The notes below the pieces were generated by a model. It worked only from the letters and a program-made list of their open reading frames with translations, made no database searches and was not told the origin of the DNA. The position numbers were made by a program, and so were the translations under genes. A stretch of 64,000 nucleotides of DNA from Pseudomonas sp. C1C7 (GTDB lineage Bacteria; Pseudomonadota; Gammaproteobacteria; Pseudomonadales; Pseudomonadaceae): contig NZ_JABFMP010000007.1 in NCBI RefSeq assembly GCF_013359595.1, positions 124,001 through 188,000 of the forward strand. The letters are read 5' to 3'. This document shows, piece by piece, positions 24,324-32,238 of the stretch (its first letter is position 1; every line of letters starts with the position of its first letter).

Positions 24324-25106
24324 TCAGCCTTGAGCCTTCGCTAGGTCTTTCTCCAGATGATCAAGCAGCGAGGCCAGTCTCAGTTCGGCATCAGCCAGCG
24401 CCTGTTCCGATGCGACTGCCCAGTAGGGTGCGATTTCGAGCAGGTCAGGTTCGGATTCGGCACGCAGGCACCATTGATGATGGTCGTGCCATGAGCCGAG
24501 CGACGCCTGTACCGACTTCAGTTGAAATCTGGATATTGCCTTGAGCGGTGACAGTGCCGGGAAAGCATCGGAGAGGTATCTCGCGTTCTTCACAATGATC
24601 CGCAGTTCGTGCCGGTCAAAATGTTGGTCCCGAAGTCCGGCGATCAGTTGCGTGATTCTTTTCTTCAGGGCTTTCTCGATCTGCCTTTTGACATCAACCA
24701 GCTCACCGGCTCTCTCGGCGGTCCTGAACATCTCCGGCCACCGATCCAGTTCGGCAAACAGTTTGTCGAGCACCGGGCTGGCGGCGATCTCCCGATACTG
24801 CTCCGGCAGGGTTGTGCTTCGACTCGTCGCCTGGTGCGGATAACCCCTTTTCTGCAGCTCATCAATGATCACCTCAAGGTCCCTCGCAGGAGTAGTGGCC
24901 CTGCCGACTTCGGCTGCAGCCTGGTTCAACGCTGCGACCTCGGGCATGTTGCGCAGCGGACGCAAAAAGCTGCGTATTTTGCGTACCGCGATCCTCAGAT
25001 CATGCAGGGCTTCGCTGTCGGTGTTGGCTTGCAGTCGTGCGTGTGAGTGGTACAGAGAGACTTCCAGGGAAATGATGTGAGCCACGAAATCGTCGACAAA
25101 TGCCAT
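24324..25106 (-). CDS. CHAD domain protein
   Basis: 260 residues made of the conserved histidine alpha-helical domain: HSHARLQANTDSEALHDLRI and AVRKIRSFLRPLR early (the family's H-x2-R-x3-K/R-x2-R pattern), a second HELRIIVKNARYLSDAF repeat, and GSWHDHHQWCLRAE. CHAD domains bind polyphosphate and associate with polyphosphate granules or CYTH triphosphatases; no CYTH gene is nearby. Third of three consecutive ATGs (25106) is chosen from GAGG spacing. The neighbours are unrelated in function. Confidence 0.88.
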   Translation of the reverse strand: MAFVDDFVAHIISLEVSLYHSHARLQANTDSEALHDLRIAVRKIRSFLRPLRNMPEVAALNQAAAEVGRATTPARDLEVIIDELQKRGYPHQATSRSTTLPEQYREIAASPVLDKLFAELDRWPEMFRTAERAGELVDVKRQIEKALKKRITQLIAGLRDQHFDRHELRIIVKNARYLSDAFPALSPLKAISRFQLKSVQASLGSWHDHHQWCLRAESEPDLLEIAPYWAVASEQALADAELRLASLLDHLEKDLAKAQG

Positions 25107-25357
25107 CATCATCCTCGCTCGAAAGGGGGGGTCGCAGAGCGTAGCAGAGCCATTTTTCGTTGCTGCCGTTTGCACACTGATACTGCAATAAATAATTCAT
25201 CAAGTACCGCTTCACATTGGCAGCCAACGTTTGACGTGGGCACAGAAAAATTTGGAAACACAGTCCATCGACTGAAAATCGGGCGATCAAATAACTCTGC
25301 TTAACTGAACAAGCCGTTTTCTCGGATCACTGTTCAGACGCTGTAAGGGAGAAAGGA

Positions 25358-25771
25358 ATGGCTGACAAAATGCGGGTCCTGTTTGTCTGCGCCAGAAACG
25401 ATGTCCGTTCTTTATGGGCCGAAGCACTGCTTCGCCATACCGCCCCATCAAACTTCGAAGCCTTCAGTGCCGGCCTCGAACCTGGCGAGGTTGATCCTCG
25501 AACCCTGGACTCCCTCGAACACATAGGCATAGAGACCAACGGCTTGCGCAGCAAGTCAATCAACGAGTTCGAGGGGCAAGAGTTCAATTACGTGATCACG
25601 CTGTGTGACAAGTCTTCCGAGGAAGCTTCACGGATGCCGTCCTCCGGTGAGGTGATCGTATGGAGTTTTGAAGACCCGACTACCACCGAGAAGCATGAGC
25701 CCTTCCGCCATACACTCCAGGAAATTCACGACCGCATCAAAATGTTCGTTACCGTGAAGACAAGGCAGTGA
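25358..25771 (+). CDS. Low-molecular-weight phosphatase / ArsC-like arsenate reductase
   Basis: 137 residues. The phosphate-binding loop is VCARNDVRS (C-x5-R-S, Cys11 to Arg17), followed by WAEALLRH and FSAGLEPGEVDPRTLDSLEH. Asp of the DP loop is in WSFEDPTTTE. ITLCDKSSEE has a Cys like the second redox Cys of thioredoxin-linked ArsC, but the third is not evident. It could therefore be a tyrosine phosphatase or an arsenate reductase variant. There is no ars operon nearby. GGGAG is ten bases upstream of the ATG. Confidence 0.8.
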   Translation: MADKMRVLFVCARNDVRSLWAEALLRHTAPSNFEAFSAGLEPGEVDPRTLDSLEHIGIETNGLRSKSINEFEGQEFNYVITLCDKSSEEASRMPSSGEVIVWSFEDPTTTEKHEPFRHTLQEIHDRIKMFVTVKTRQ

Positions 25772-26034
25772 GCATAGATTCGTGTTAACCATTACGAGCC
25801 GTTTTAGACGCTCATTCCAATCACCGCTCCAGGCCGGTTGCTGCCCTAAGCTAACAGACATGACATGCCGCTCCCTCAATGCACACAGGTCAATCGCTTG
25901 TCTCTTTGCTACTGAACGGATGTTCAGCTATAACGTCATGACCTTCCGGTTCTGTGCGGCTTTCGCGTGGGTTTGACCTCTTTCGCCCGAATTGGATTGT
26001 TTCCCCCGTGCCGTCAATTAGCTGGAGAACTCCC

Positions 26035-27033
26035 GTGCGAAGCCAGTTGTTCAAAACGCGCATCACCGAAATGCTCGGCATTCGCCATCCCATCCTTTGC
26101 GGCGGTATGGGACCTGGTGTCTCCGACGCGAACTACGTCGCGGCTGTGGTCAACGCTGGCGGAATGGGTTTTATCGTTGCGGCCGGTTTTCCCGATCCGC
26201 ATGTATTTCGCGAACAGCTTCGAAAATGCCGCGAGCTGACTTCCGGCAAGGGCTTCGGCGTGAACCTGTATATTTCAGGTCAAGCCGAGGCAACGGAACG
26301 CTTGCAAGAGCATGTGAAGCTTCTTGCCGAAGAAAGGGTCCTTTGCGTAGAGACCTCGGGAGCAAGCCCCGAAGGTATTCTTCCGGCCCTGCGGGATGCT
26401 GGCATCAAGGTCCTGCACAAGGTTCCCGCTGTCCGTTACGCACGGTCAGCTGCGCGGCTTGGCGTGGATGCAGTGATCGTGGTCGGCAATGACAGTGGCG
26501 GCCATCCAGGCACGTATGGCATCAGCAGTATGGTTCAGGCGCCACATGCCGCGAATGAGATCTCCATTCCACTGGTCATCGGGGGAGGAATAGGGACAGG
26601 CCGTCAACTGGCTGCGACCCTGATGATGGGGGCAGACGCCGCCTTGATGGGTTCGAGAATGTTGGTAGCGGAAGAGCTGTGGATTCACCGCCAGTACAAG
26701 GATCTACTGGTTCAGAGCGATGGTACGGATAGCGTCGTTGTGAAGACAGGGCTGCGGCAACATCACCGAGTGCTGAACAACGAAAGCGCCAAGGCGGTTG
26801 CCGCCCTGGATGCGGTAGGAGCACGCGACTTCGAATGCTACCGTCCGCATGTAATGGGAACTCTCACCACCCAGGCCTACCTGACTGGCGACAGCAGTCT
26901 TGGCATGCTCGACTATGGTCCATCGGTGGTGTTCGCCAACGCCGTGCAGTCGGTGGAAGCCATCTTTGATGAAGTGCTTGACGATGCGCAGCGGGCAATG
27001 GAGCGAATGGACCTTCTCCACTGCGAAGTCTGA
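26035..27033 (+). CDS. Nitronate monooxygenase family protein
   Basis: 332 residues of the FMN-dependent 2-nitropropane dioxygenase family. TIM-barrel features: ITEMLGIRHPILCGGMGPGV, NAGGMGFIVAAGF, GFGVNLYISG, the FMN/phosphate segment GNDSGGHPG and VIGGGIGTGRQLAATLMMGA DAALMGSRM. The catalytic His is probably in GGHPG. Oxidises nitronates to carbonyl compounds and nitrite, or in many homologues has an unknown substrate. GTG at 26035 is chosen from GGAG at 26024-26027 and homologue starts; the frame can be read upstream but without a site. Confidence 0.88.
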   Translation: MRSQLFKTRITEMLGIRHPILCGGMGPGVSDANYVAAVVNAGGMGFIVAAGFPDPHVFREQLRKCRELTSGKGFGVNLYISGQAEATERLQEHVKLLAEERVLCVETSGASPEGILPALRDAGIKVLHKVPAVRYARSAARLGVDAVIVVGNDSGGHPGTYGISSMVQAPHAANEISIPLVIGGGIGTGRQLAATLMMGADAALMGSRMLVAEELWIHRQYKDLLVQSDGTDSVVVKTGLRQHHRVLNNESAKAVAALDAVGARDFECYRPHVMGTLTTQAYLTGDSSLGMLDYGPSVVFANAVQSVEAIFDEVLDDAQRAMERMDLLHCEV

Positions 27034-27331
27034 GGTTCCTCTTGAGCGTCGCGACTCCTGTTCCCAGTGCGCAATGGCTCTCCTTAGGGACCCGCTACTC
27101 AAAAACAAGCCAGCGCGACTCTCATCCACTGACAGGCAGCTATTGGCCGGTTTCAGCCTGTCACGAAGGGCAAATAACGACCGGGCGACTCCCGCTTATC
27201 GTGACTGCGAGCAATCAGTATCTGTCAGTGGCGAGGAACCACCCTGGATGAGTACGCCTCGGCTACGCTTACTTTCACTCACCAGAGCGACGATGCACTG
27301 CAATGAACCAGCAAGATTAGGAGAAATGGCA

Positions 27332-28033
27332 ATGCTGACGACTATCTTGAAGAAAATGCTCGTACTGACAGCGCTGTTGCTGGCTGTATCGTCAGTCAAT
27401 GCCCGTGACGACCTGATCGCTATCGACATCCTCATCCAGCCCGATGCAAAAATGGTCGAAGAGGCCGGGAAATGGAATGGCGTGATGCGTGAGCAAAGCC
27501 CGGACGGTTTCGCACTGGATGCAGAGCACGCTCCGCACATCACCTTGCTCCAGCTGTACATTGCGCAAGCCGACTTGCCGAAAGTCGTGGCGGCAGTGGA
27601 CGGCGTGAAGTCAGCATTCGAACTTGACCACCTCAAACTGGTTGCCACAGGGCTTTACCATATACCCAATGGCAAGATCGGCCTGGCCGGTGTCGTCATC
27701 CAGCCGACTGAACGTTTGCGCATGTTGCAGCAAGCGTTAATCGATGGCACGGGCGGGTATGCAGTGAAGGGCGGCGATGCCTCGGCCTTCGTTCCCGACA
27801 AGTCCGGCGCCGCCTTTCCCACTGCCCTGTTCGAATATGTCGACACGTTCGTCCCCAACCAGACCGGTGACAAATACAACCCACACGTGACGATCGGCGT
27901 TGCGCCGCTCGACTGGCTCAAGACACTTGAAATGCAGCCATTCGAAAGTTTCACCTTTGGCGCCAAGAACATTGCGATCTATCAGCTCGGGAATTACGGC
28001 ACGGCTTCAAAACGTCTGGATAACGGCCAGTGA
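27332..28033 (+). CDS. Secreted 2H phosphoesterase (2'-5' RNA ligase-like)
   Basis: 233 residues. A signal peptide (MLTTILKKMLVLTALLLAVS, cleavage near NARD) precedes a 2H phosphoesterase domain with both His-x-Thr motifs: HITLLQL and HVTIGVAP. These two histidines form the active site that hydrolyses or ligates 2',5' or 2',3'-cyclic phosphodiesters in this superfamily. A periplasmic location is unusual for it. ATG at 27332 (or 27326) follows AGGAGA. It lies about 300 bases after the nitronate monooxygenase, with a repeat remnant between. Confidence 0.78.
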   Translation: MLTTILKKMLVLTALLLAVSSVNARDDLIAIDILIQPDAKMVEEAGKWNGVMREQSPDGFALDAEHAPHITLLQLYIAQADLPKVVAAVDGVKSAFELDHLKLVATGLYHIPNGKIGLAGVVIQPTERLRMLQQALIDGTGGYAVKGGDASAFVPDKSGAAFPTALFEYVDTFVPNQTGDKYNPHVTIGVAPLDWLKTLEMQPFESFTFGAKNIAIYQLGNYGTASKRLDNGQ

Positions 28034-28180
28034 ATGGTCGACGCGTAATGACCGCCTAGGTTGTTAGCAGTGTCCGCTTCCGGCCGATTTCTGCCTGTCA
28101 CCAAGGGCAGCGATTGACCCACAGCAGCCGATGAGAGGGTGCCTACGAAACTAGGGGCAATGCCACGGAGGGCGACACCT

Positions 28181-28636
28181 TTATGCCAATAGCGGGTCGT
28201 CGTCTGCGTCACGAGCAGCTTGCTGCAAATCCATCTCCCGCACTGCACGTTCGCGATTCGGAGCGGTGCCAAGGGCACGCTGGCCAGCCGACAGCCCCAG
28301 CGCACGCGTCAGTGTGATTGCTTGCCGCTTTAGGCTGCCGCAGTGTGTGGCCCGTGGATTGACGATTGGTGCCCCCAGTCGCGTCGTTAACACGTCGCCC
28401 TCTATAGCCAACACCGATTCAACGCATTCGACACGGTAGCTCAACTCGGCCAGATCGGTCGCCAATTGCATGTCAAAGGCCCCCCACATACTGATCGGGC
28501 GCATGGCGATAACCATGGCGAATATCTGTTGGGCGCGCGGCTCCAATTTACGTGTGGGCTTCAGCACAACCCGTACCGACTGAATGGCCTCAACTTCGGC
28601 ATCAACCGCCGTGACTGGTTCTTTGCGCCTGGACAT
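28181..28636 (-). CDS. Phage terminase small subunit-like protein (P27 family type)
   Basis: 151 residues. A helical N-terminal part (RAQQIFAMVIAMRPISMWGA, DLAELSYRVECVESVLAIEG) leads to NPRATHCGSLKRQAITLTRA and LGLSAGQRALG, which matches the C-terminal pattern of P27-family small terminases (NP-x-L...LA-x-LGLTP-x-R). No large subunit, portal or capsid gene is present. In satellites a lone TerS redirects helper phage packaging to the satellite genome; that role is inferred. ATG at 28636 has AGGGGGC upstream. Confidence 0.65.
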   Translation of the reverse strand: MSRRKEPVTAVDAEVEAIQSVRVVLKPTRKLEPRAQQIFAMVIAMRPISMWGAFDMQLATDLAELSYRVECVESVLAIEGDVLTTRLGAPIVNPRATHCGSLKRQAITLTRALGLSAGQRALGTAPNRERAVREMDLQQAARDADDDPLLA

Positions 28637-28848
28637 TTTGCCCCCTGAAAACAGTCAAATGGATATTGAAATCGGGCTCATTGGCCGCTCGTGCATTGGT
28701 CGACCATTTTGCAGCGATGGCCCCCCGGGTCAGCCTGCCTCACAGGCCCCGGCTGGCTTGAACGAAATCGAAAATGCATGCCTACACGATAGGCGCTGTT
28801 CGTTCCTTTGGCCTATGGGGGTATTAAAATCCTGTGGTTTTCGCAAAA

Positions 28849-29046
28849 GGACAGATTGGACAGGTTTTCCACGGTTTCCCCCTATATGCGTATATAGACG
28901 AATACTCTGCGGACGCTACTATCCCCCAATAATCTGTCCAACATGTCCCTGACTCTTGCTGTGAGCTTCTAGCACGGGCCTTTCGGCTGGGACAGATATT
29001 AAAAAAACCGGCCCTAACGCCCTCCTGGCATGTCAATATCTGTCCC
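28849..29046. repeat. GGACAG repeat cluster, possible satellite origin
   Basis: Motif GGACAGATT or GGACAGATATT occurs at 28849 (+), 28858 (GGACAGGTT, +), 28931-28939 (-), 28989-29000 (+) and 29035-29046 (-). The last two form a perfect 12-bp inverted repeat. The region lies directly downstream of the helicase-primase gene and has no coding frame (28637-29122), the expected place for P4-type ori/crr iterons. Confidence 0.55.
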
Positions 29047-29122
29047 ACTTTACCGTTCGTCTCCACGTAGCCACAAAAAATCCGACAGAAACGCTGGGCT
29101 CTGAAGCGTCTGCACGTTTAGG

Positions 29123-30814
29123 TCAGTCGTCATTTCCATAACGGGTACCGGTGCCCTCTGGTGGCAACTTGAGGCTAATACGCTTGAATCCTCGACTGCC
29201 TTCGACTTTTCCCCGTTCATACCCTCGTTTGGTCATCAGTTGCGTAAATGATTTCTGAGTCTGAGGCCCTTCGCCCGCTGCTTTGGCATAGTCTGACCAG
29301 CTTGCAAACAGGTCGCAGTGCTTGCCGCTGCCCGGGCCTTCAATACAGCAATCCTCCAGCCACTGACCTAACAGGTCTTGGTCTTCAAAATATTCCTCCG
29401 TCGCGTTGATCACTACTTGCGGGATAACAAACCCGTTCTTTTTCCAATCAAGGCAACCGTCGATCATGCGGCGCAGAATGGCAGGCCCTTCAGCACGCAA
29501 CTTCCGCTCAAGGTGCTTATCCGGCGTGACCGGTTTGTGCATGAAAGGGAGGATTATAAATCGGCGTCGTGTCGCGGCGTCGACATTGGCAAGGCTTGGC
29601 TTATGGTTGCCGATGACCATCAGTTTGAATTGGGGGGTGAAGGTAAAGGCATCACAGTGCATATATCGGGCGGACACGGGCTCGGCCCCGGTCAACTGTT
29701 TAATCTTTGCCACGGCCCAACTTCTGCCTTCCTCTGTCTCGCTGGCCGTCACCAGTCGGGCACCTTCCAGCATGGCAATGTCAGTAGGATGGCGGTCGTT
29801 TTTGCTGGCGGTAAAGGTATCGCTCAAGGCTATTTTCGCGTAATCGCCCAGAATCCAGATGATGACGTTGATCAATACCGACTTGCCGTTGCCGCCAGGG
29901 CCGTAGATGAAAAACATTTTTTGTTCGGTAGTATCACCGGTCAGACCATAGCCAAAAATTTGGATCAAATACCTGGCATACGCCTTATCGCCCATGGTGA
30001 TGTCATCCATTAACCGATCAAACACCGGGCATGGCGTGCCGGGCGGTGCGGGGTCAACCGAAAACTGTTTAGTGATGTAGTCCTGAGGGCTGGGGGTATA
30101 CGTTCCGCCCGTTTCAAGGTCAACCGTGACGCTTTGGGCTCCAGCGCGCCATATATTGCTGTTCCATATTTTTGATTTGACAGCAAAGGAGCGGGAGGCG
30201 CTGGCGAGCTTTTCAATGGCGGTGAAGGTCCTTTGTTTCAGAAAAGACGGTTTCTTATGCGCCCCTTGTCGACAGCATTCCCGGACAAGGTCCGCGACTT
30301 GCAAGGTCTCGTCGCGACGCCATATATTGCCGTCATAAATGCGCCATGCGCCGTGCCCTTTGCAGTAGCGTAATCTGCGATGAAATATAGCCTCAAACAG
30401 CAGAGCTATTCGGTCCTCGCTGACGCCGTCCGCATCCTTTGGCATGGCCTGCTCGACGGTAAGCCGTGGCGGCTCAACGTCCGCACTTTCAGGCTCAGCT
30501 TCGCCCAGTGCCTGCGCTTCTCTTAACCACGACGGATCGCCTTCGCGTGTAGTCCTCTTGCGCTGCCTGGGTGAATCGACATCCCTCAACCGGGGCGGCA
30601 TTTCATCAAATGGCGGCTCATCCTCCAGCAGAGTAGTGGCCCGCACGTTAGCGGCGGAGAGGACAGTGCTGTACTCATCTTTTGGGTCGTGTTCGTTGTG
30701 CGGTGGGCGGATGCTCTTGTGTTCATCGCCCCCAGGGATCAGCGCCACGTCATCCCGGGGCAGCTCCAACAGCGAGGCGCTGTTCTTGAGTTCGGCCATC
30801 TCCGCGCTATTCAT
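29123..30814 (-). CDS. D5/P4-type helicase-primase (SF3 helicase)
   Basis: 563 residues. The N-terminal ~115 are acidic, Pro/Arg-rich and probably disordered. A D5_N-like domain (~120-290: HGAWRIYDGNIWRRDETLQV) precedes an SF3 helicase with Walker A GPGGNGKSVLI (~305-315), Walker B-like MLEGARLVTASE, motif C VIGNHKPSL and the Arg finger in TRRRFIILPF. A C-terminal winged-helix segment (TRKRGYERGKVEGSRGFKRI-like) follows. No Toprim or archaeo-eukaryotic primase motif is visible, so it may only be the helicase half. ATG at 30814 follows GGAG and overlaps the upstream gene by eight bases. Confidence 0.85.
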   Translation of the reverse strand: MNSAEMAELKNSASLLELPRDDVALIPGGDEHKSIRPPHNEHDPKDEYSTVLSAANVRATTLLEDEPPFDEMPPRLRDVDSPRQRKRTTREGDPSWLREAQALGEAEPESADVEPPRLTVEQAMPKDADGVSEDRIALLFEAIFHRRLRYCKGHGAWRIYDGNIWRRDETLQVADLVRECCRQGAHKKPSFLKQRTFTAIEKLASASRSFAVKSKIWNSNIWRAGAQSVTVDLETGGTYTPSPQDYITKQFSVDPAPPGTPCPVFDRLMDDITMGDKAYARYLIQIFGYGLTGDTTEQKMFFIYGPGGNGKSVLINVIIWILGDYAKIALSDTFTASKNDRHPTDIAMLEGARLVTASETEEGRSWAVAKIKQLTGAEPVSARYMHCDAFTFTPQFKLMVIGNHKPSLANVDAATRRRFIILPFMHKPVTPDKHLERKLRAEGPAILRRMIDGCLDWKKNGFVIPQVVINATEEYFEDQDLLGQWLEDCCIEGPGSGKHCDLFASWSDYAKAAGEGPQTQKSFTQLMTKRGYERGKVEGSRGFKRISLKLPPEGTGTRYGNDD

Positions 30815-31172
30815 GGCCGGGCTCCGCAAATTGGATGCTGACAAATGGATCTAACCCCATTCCGAGGTCGGATGCGACGTGGCTTGCAAGTCTGGTCACT
30901 CGCTTCCATTGGCGGGTGGTGCGCTTGTCTTTATCGGTTTGGGAGAGTTCGGTAAAGGCATCCACAAAATCAAGGCAACTATTGCGCTGTGTGACACAAG
31001 TAATCAAGATGACATTATTGCACAATGCGCTATAAAGAAGTTCCAGTGCATTCAACATGCGGACCGTCTGCTTGTCGCCGAAGCGTATCAGGTCTAAGGA
31101 GTTTTTAAACTCGTATGTGTATTTGTGGGGCTGTTTTTCATTAGGGGCGATAAACTTAAATTTCAGTTTCAT
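30807..31172 (-). CDS. Hypothetical satellite protein
   Basis: 121 residues, starts MKLKFKFIAPNEKQPHKYTY with GAGGAAAC upstream. The helical body contains LDLIRFGDKQTVRMLNALEL and a basic KDKRTTRQWKRVTRL stretch. No family recognised. It overlaps the helicase gene by eight bases, so it is co-translated and may help replication or its control. Confidence 0.6.
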   Translation of the reverse strand: MKLKFKFIAPNEKQPHKYTYEFKNSLDLIRFGDKQTVRMLNALELLYSALCNNVILITCVTQRNSCLDFVDAFTELSQTDKDKRTTRQWKRVTRLASHVASDLGMGLDPFVSIQFAEPGHE

Positions 31173-31329
31173 GTTTGTTTCCTCTACGGGGGCGCTTTCT
31201 CCGGGCAAGCCGAAAGCGCCTCCGCTTTTTTGTGCAGGTTGGTCGACTCGCCTTAATCAGTTGTTTATATGTGTGACGGTCGCGGGCAGTGGTGTCGGCA
31301 AGTCGATGGGGCTGACCGGACGTCAAACG

Positions 31330-31656
31330 TTAGTCCAGCTCTTCACGGCTTTTCCGGACATTTTCATCAATGAAGTCGAGGACGGCAGAAAGGGGCCATA
31401 CGCTGGATTTTGGCCCGAGTTTTACCTGTTTTGGAAACGTCCCAGCAGCAATTCGTCGGTAAATTTCGGAAGTGGAAAGCGTGGTCAGAGCGCGCACCTC
31501 GGGCAGTCTGATAAAGCGGTATGACTTGAGGGCGGCTTTGACGCGTTTTTCAAACTCTTCATCTTCATCTTTCTTTGCATCTCGTAAGGTATCGCTGTGC
31601 CGTTTCTCCAGTTTGGCTTTCGCTTGATAAAGTTTTGATAGGGGAGGGTGTGCCAT
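31330..31656 (-). CDS. AlpA-family transcriptional regulator
   Basis: 108 residues. A charged helical N-terminus (~45 residues) precedes a MerR-like AlpA helix-turn-helix: FIRLPEVRALTTLSTSEIYR, then RRIAAGTFPKQVKLGPKSSV and WPLSAVLDFIDENV. AlpA proteins activate integrase/excision genes in P4-like and CP4-57 elements and are hallmark genes of Gram-negative PICIs. GAGG lies ten bases before ATG 31656. The N-terminal extension is longer than usual. Confidence 0.9.
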   Translation of the reverse strand: MAHPPLSKLYQAKAKLEKRHSDTLRDAKKDEDEEFEKRVKAALKSYRFIRLPEVRALTTLSTSEIYRRIAAGTFPKQVKLGPKSSVWPLSAVLDFIDENVRKSREELD

Positions 31657-31760
31657 GTTTTGCGACCTCTTGGGTTGCGTGGGGAACATGGTTGTTAGTT
31701 AATATTCTGGGGATGGATTCCACCATGCCAATAAATCGTGTGATTTTCTGGAAACGGATG

Positions 31761-32180
31761 TCACCGTTTGTTTTTGCGCGGTTGGCTGGTAGGTGATTTG
31801 ATTATCCCGGGCATGACGTGCGCAAGTTTTTTCCAAGACGCTATGGGTTGGCTATCCGTCATAGAAGGTAAGGACTTTGCTTTTTCCCAGTAGCGACGGA
31901 GTGTGCTCTCGCTCATGCTGTAATCTTTGGCTACGGTATAAAAGGCATTTTCGCGGGTTTCTCCTTTCGCCACTTTTGGCGCAGCCTCCCGAACGGCATC
32001 TAGCATTCGCCGACATTCGTCCTCCGCAATGTCCTTCTGCGGGCGTCCCCTACCTCGTCTTCCATTCAGCTCCGCACGCACCAGTTCTACAGCCGCCTCT
32101 ACTGCCTTGTCGCTTTGTGGTTTTCCAGTCTCGAATGCGCGCACAAACTCTCTGAGGAGGGACTCGCTAGGTATGGCCAT
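31761..32180 (-). CDS. Hypothetical HTH-like satellite protein
   Basis: 139 residues. The basic, Arg/Gly-rich linker GRRGRGRPQKDIAED resembles an AT-hook followed by a helical region with a helix-turn-helix-like YTVAKDYSMSESTLRRYWEK. It probably binds DNA. It sits between the AlpA-like gene and the integrase, where small regulators are found in such elements. No named family recognised. Confidence 0.65.
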   Translation of the reverse strand: MAIPSESLLREFVRAFETGKPQSDKAVEAAVELVRAELNGRRGRGRPQKDIAEDECRRMLDAVREAAPKVAKGETRENAFYTVAKDYSMSESTLRRYWEKAKSLPSMTDSQPIASWKKLAHVMPGIIKSPTSQPRKNKR

Positions 32181-32238
32181 CAGTTGTTCTCCAAGGTGAA
32201 CGTGTGATGGCTTGAGTTTAGTCGACCCTGCTTGGGAA

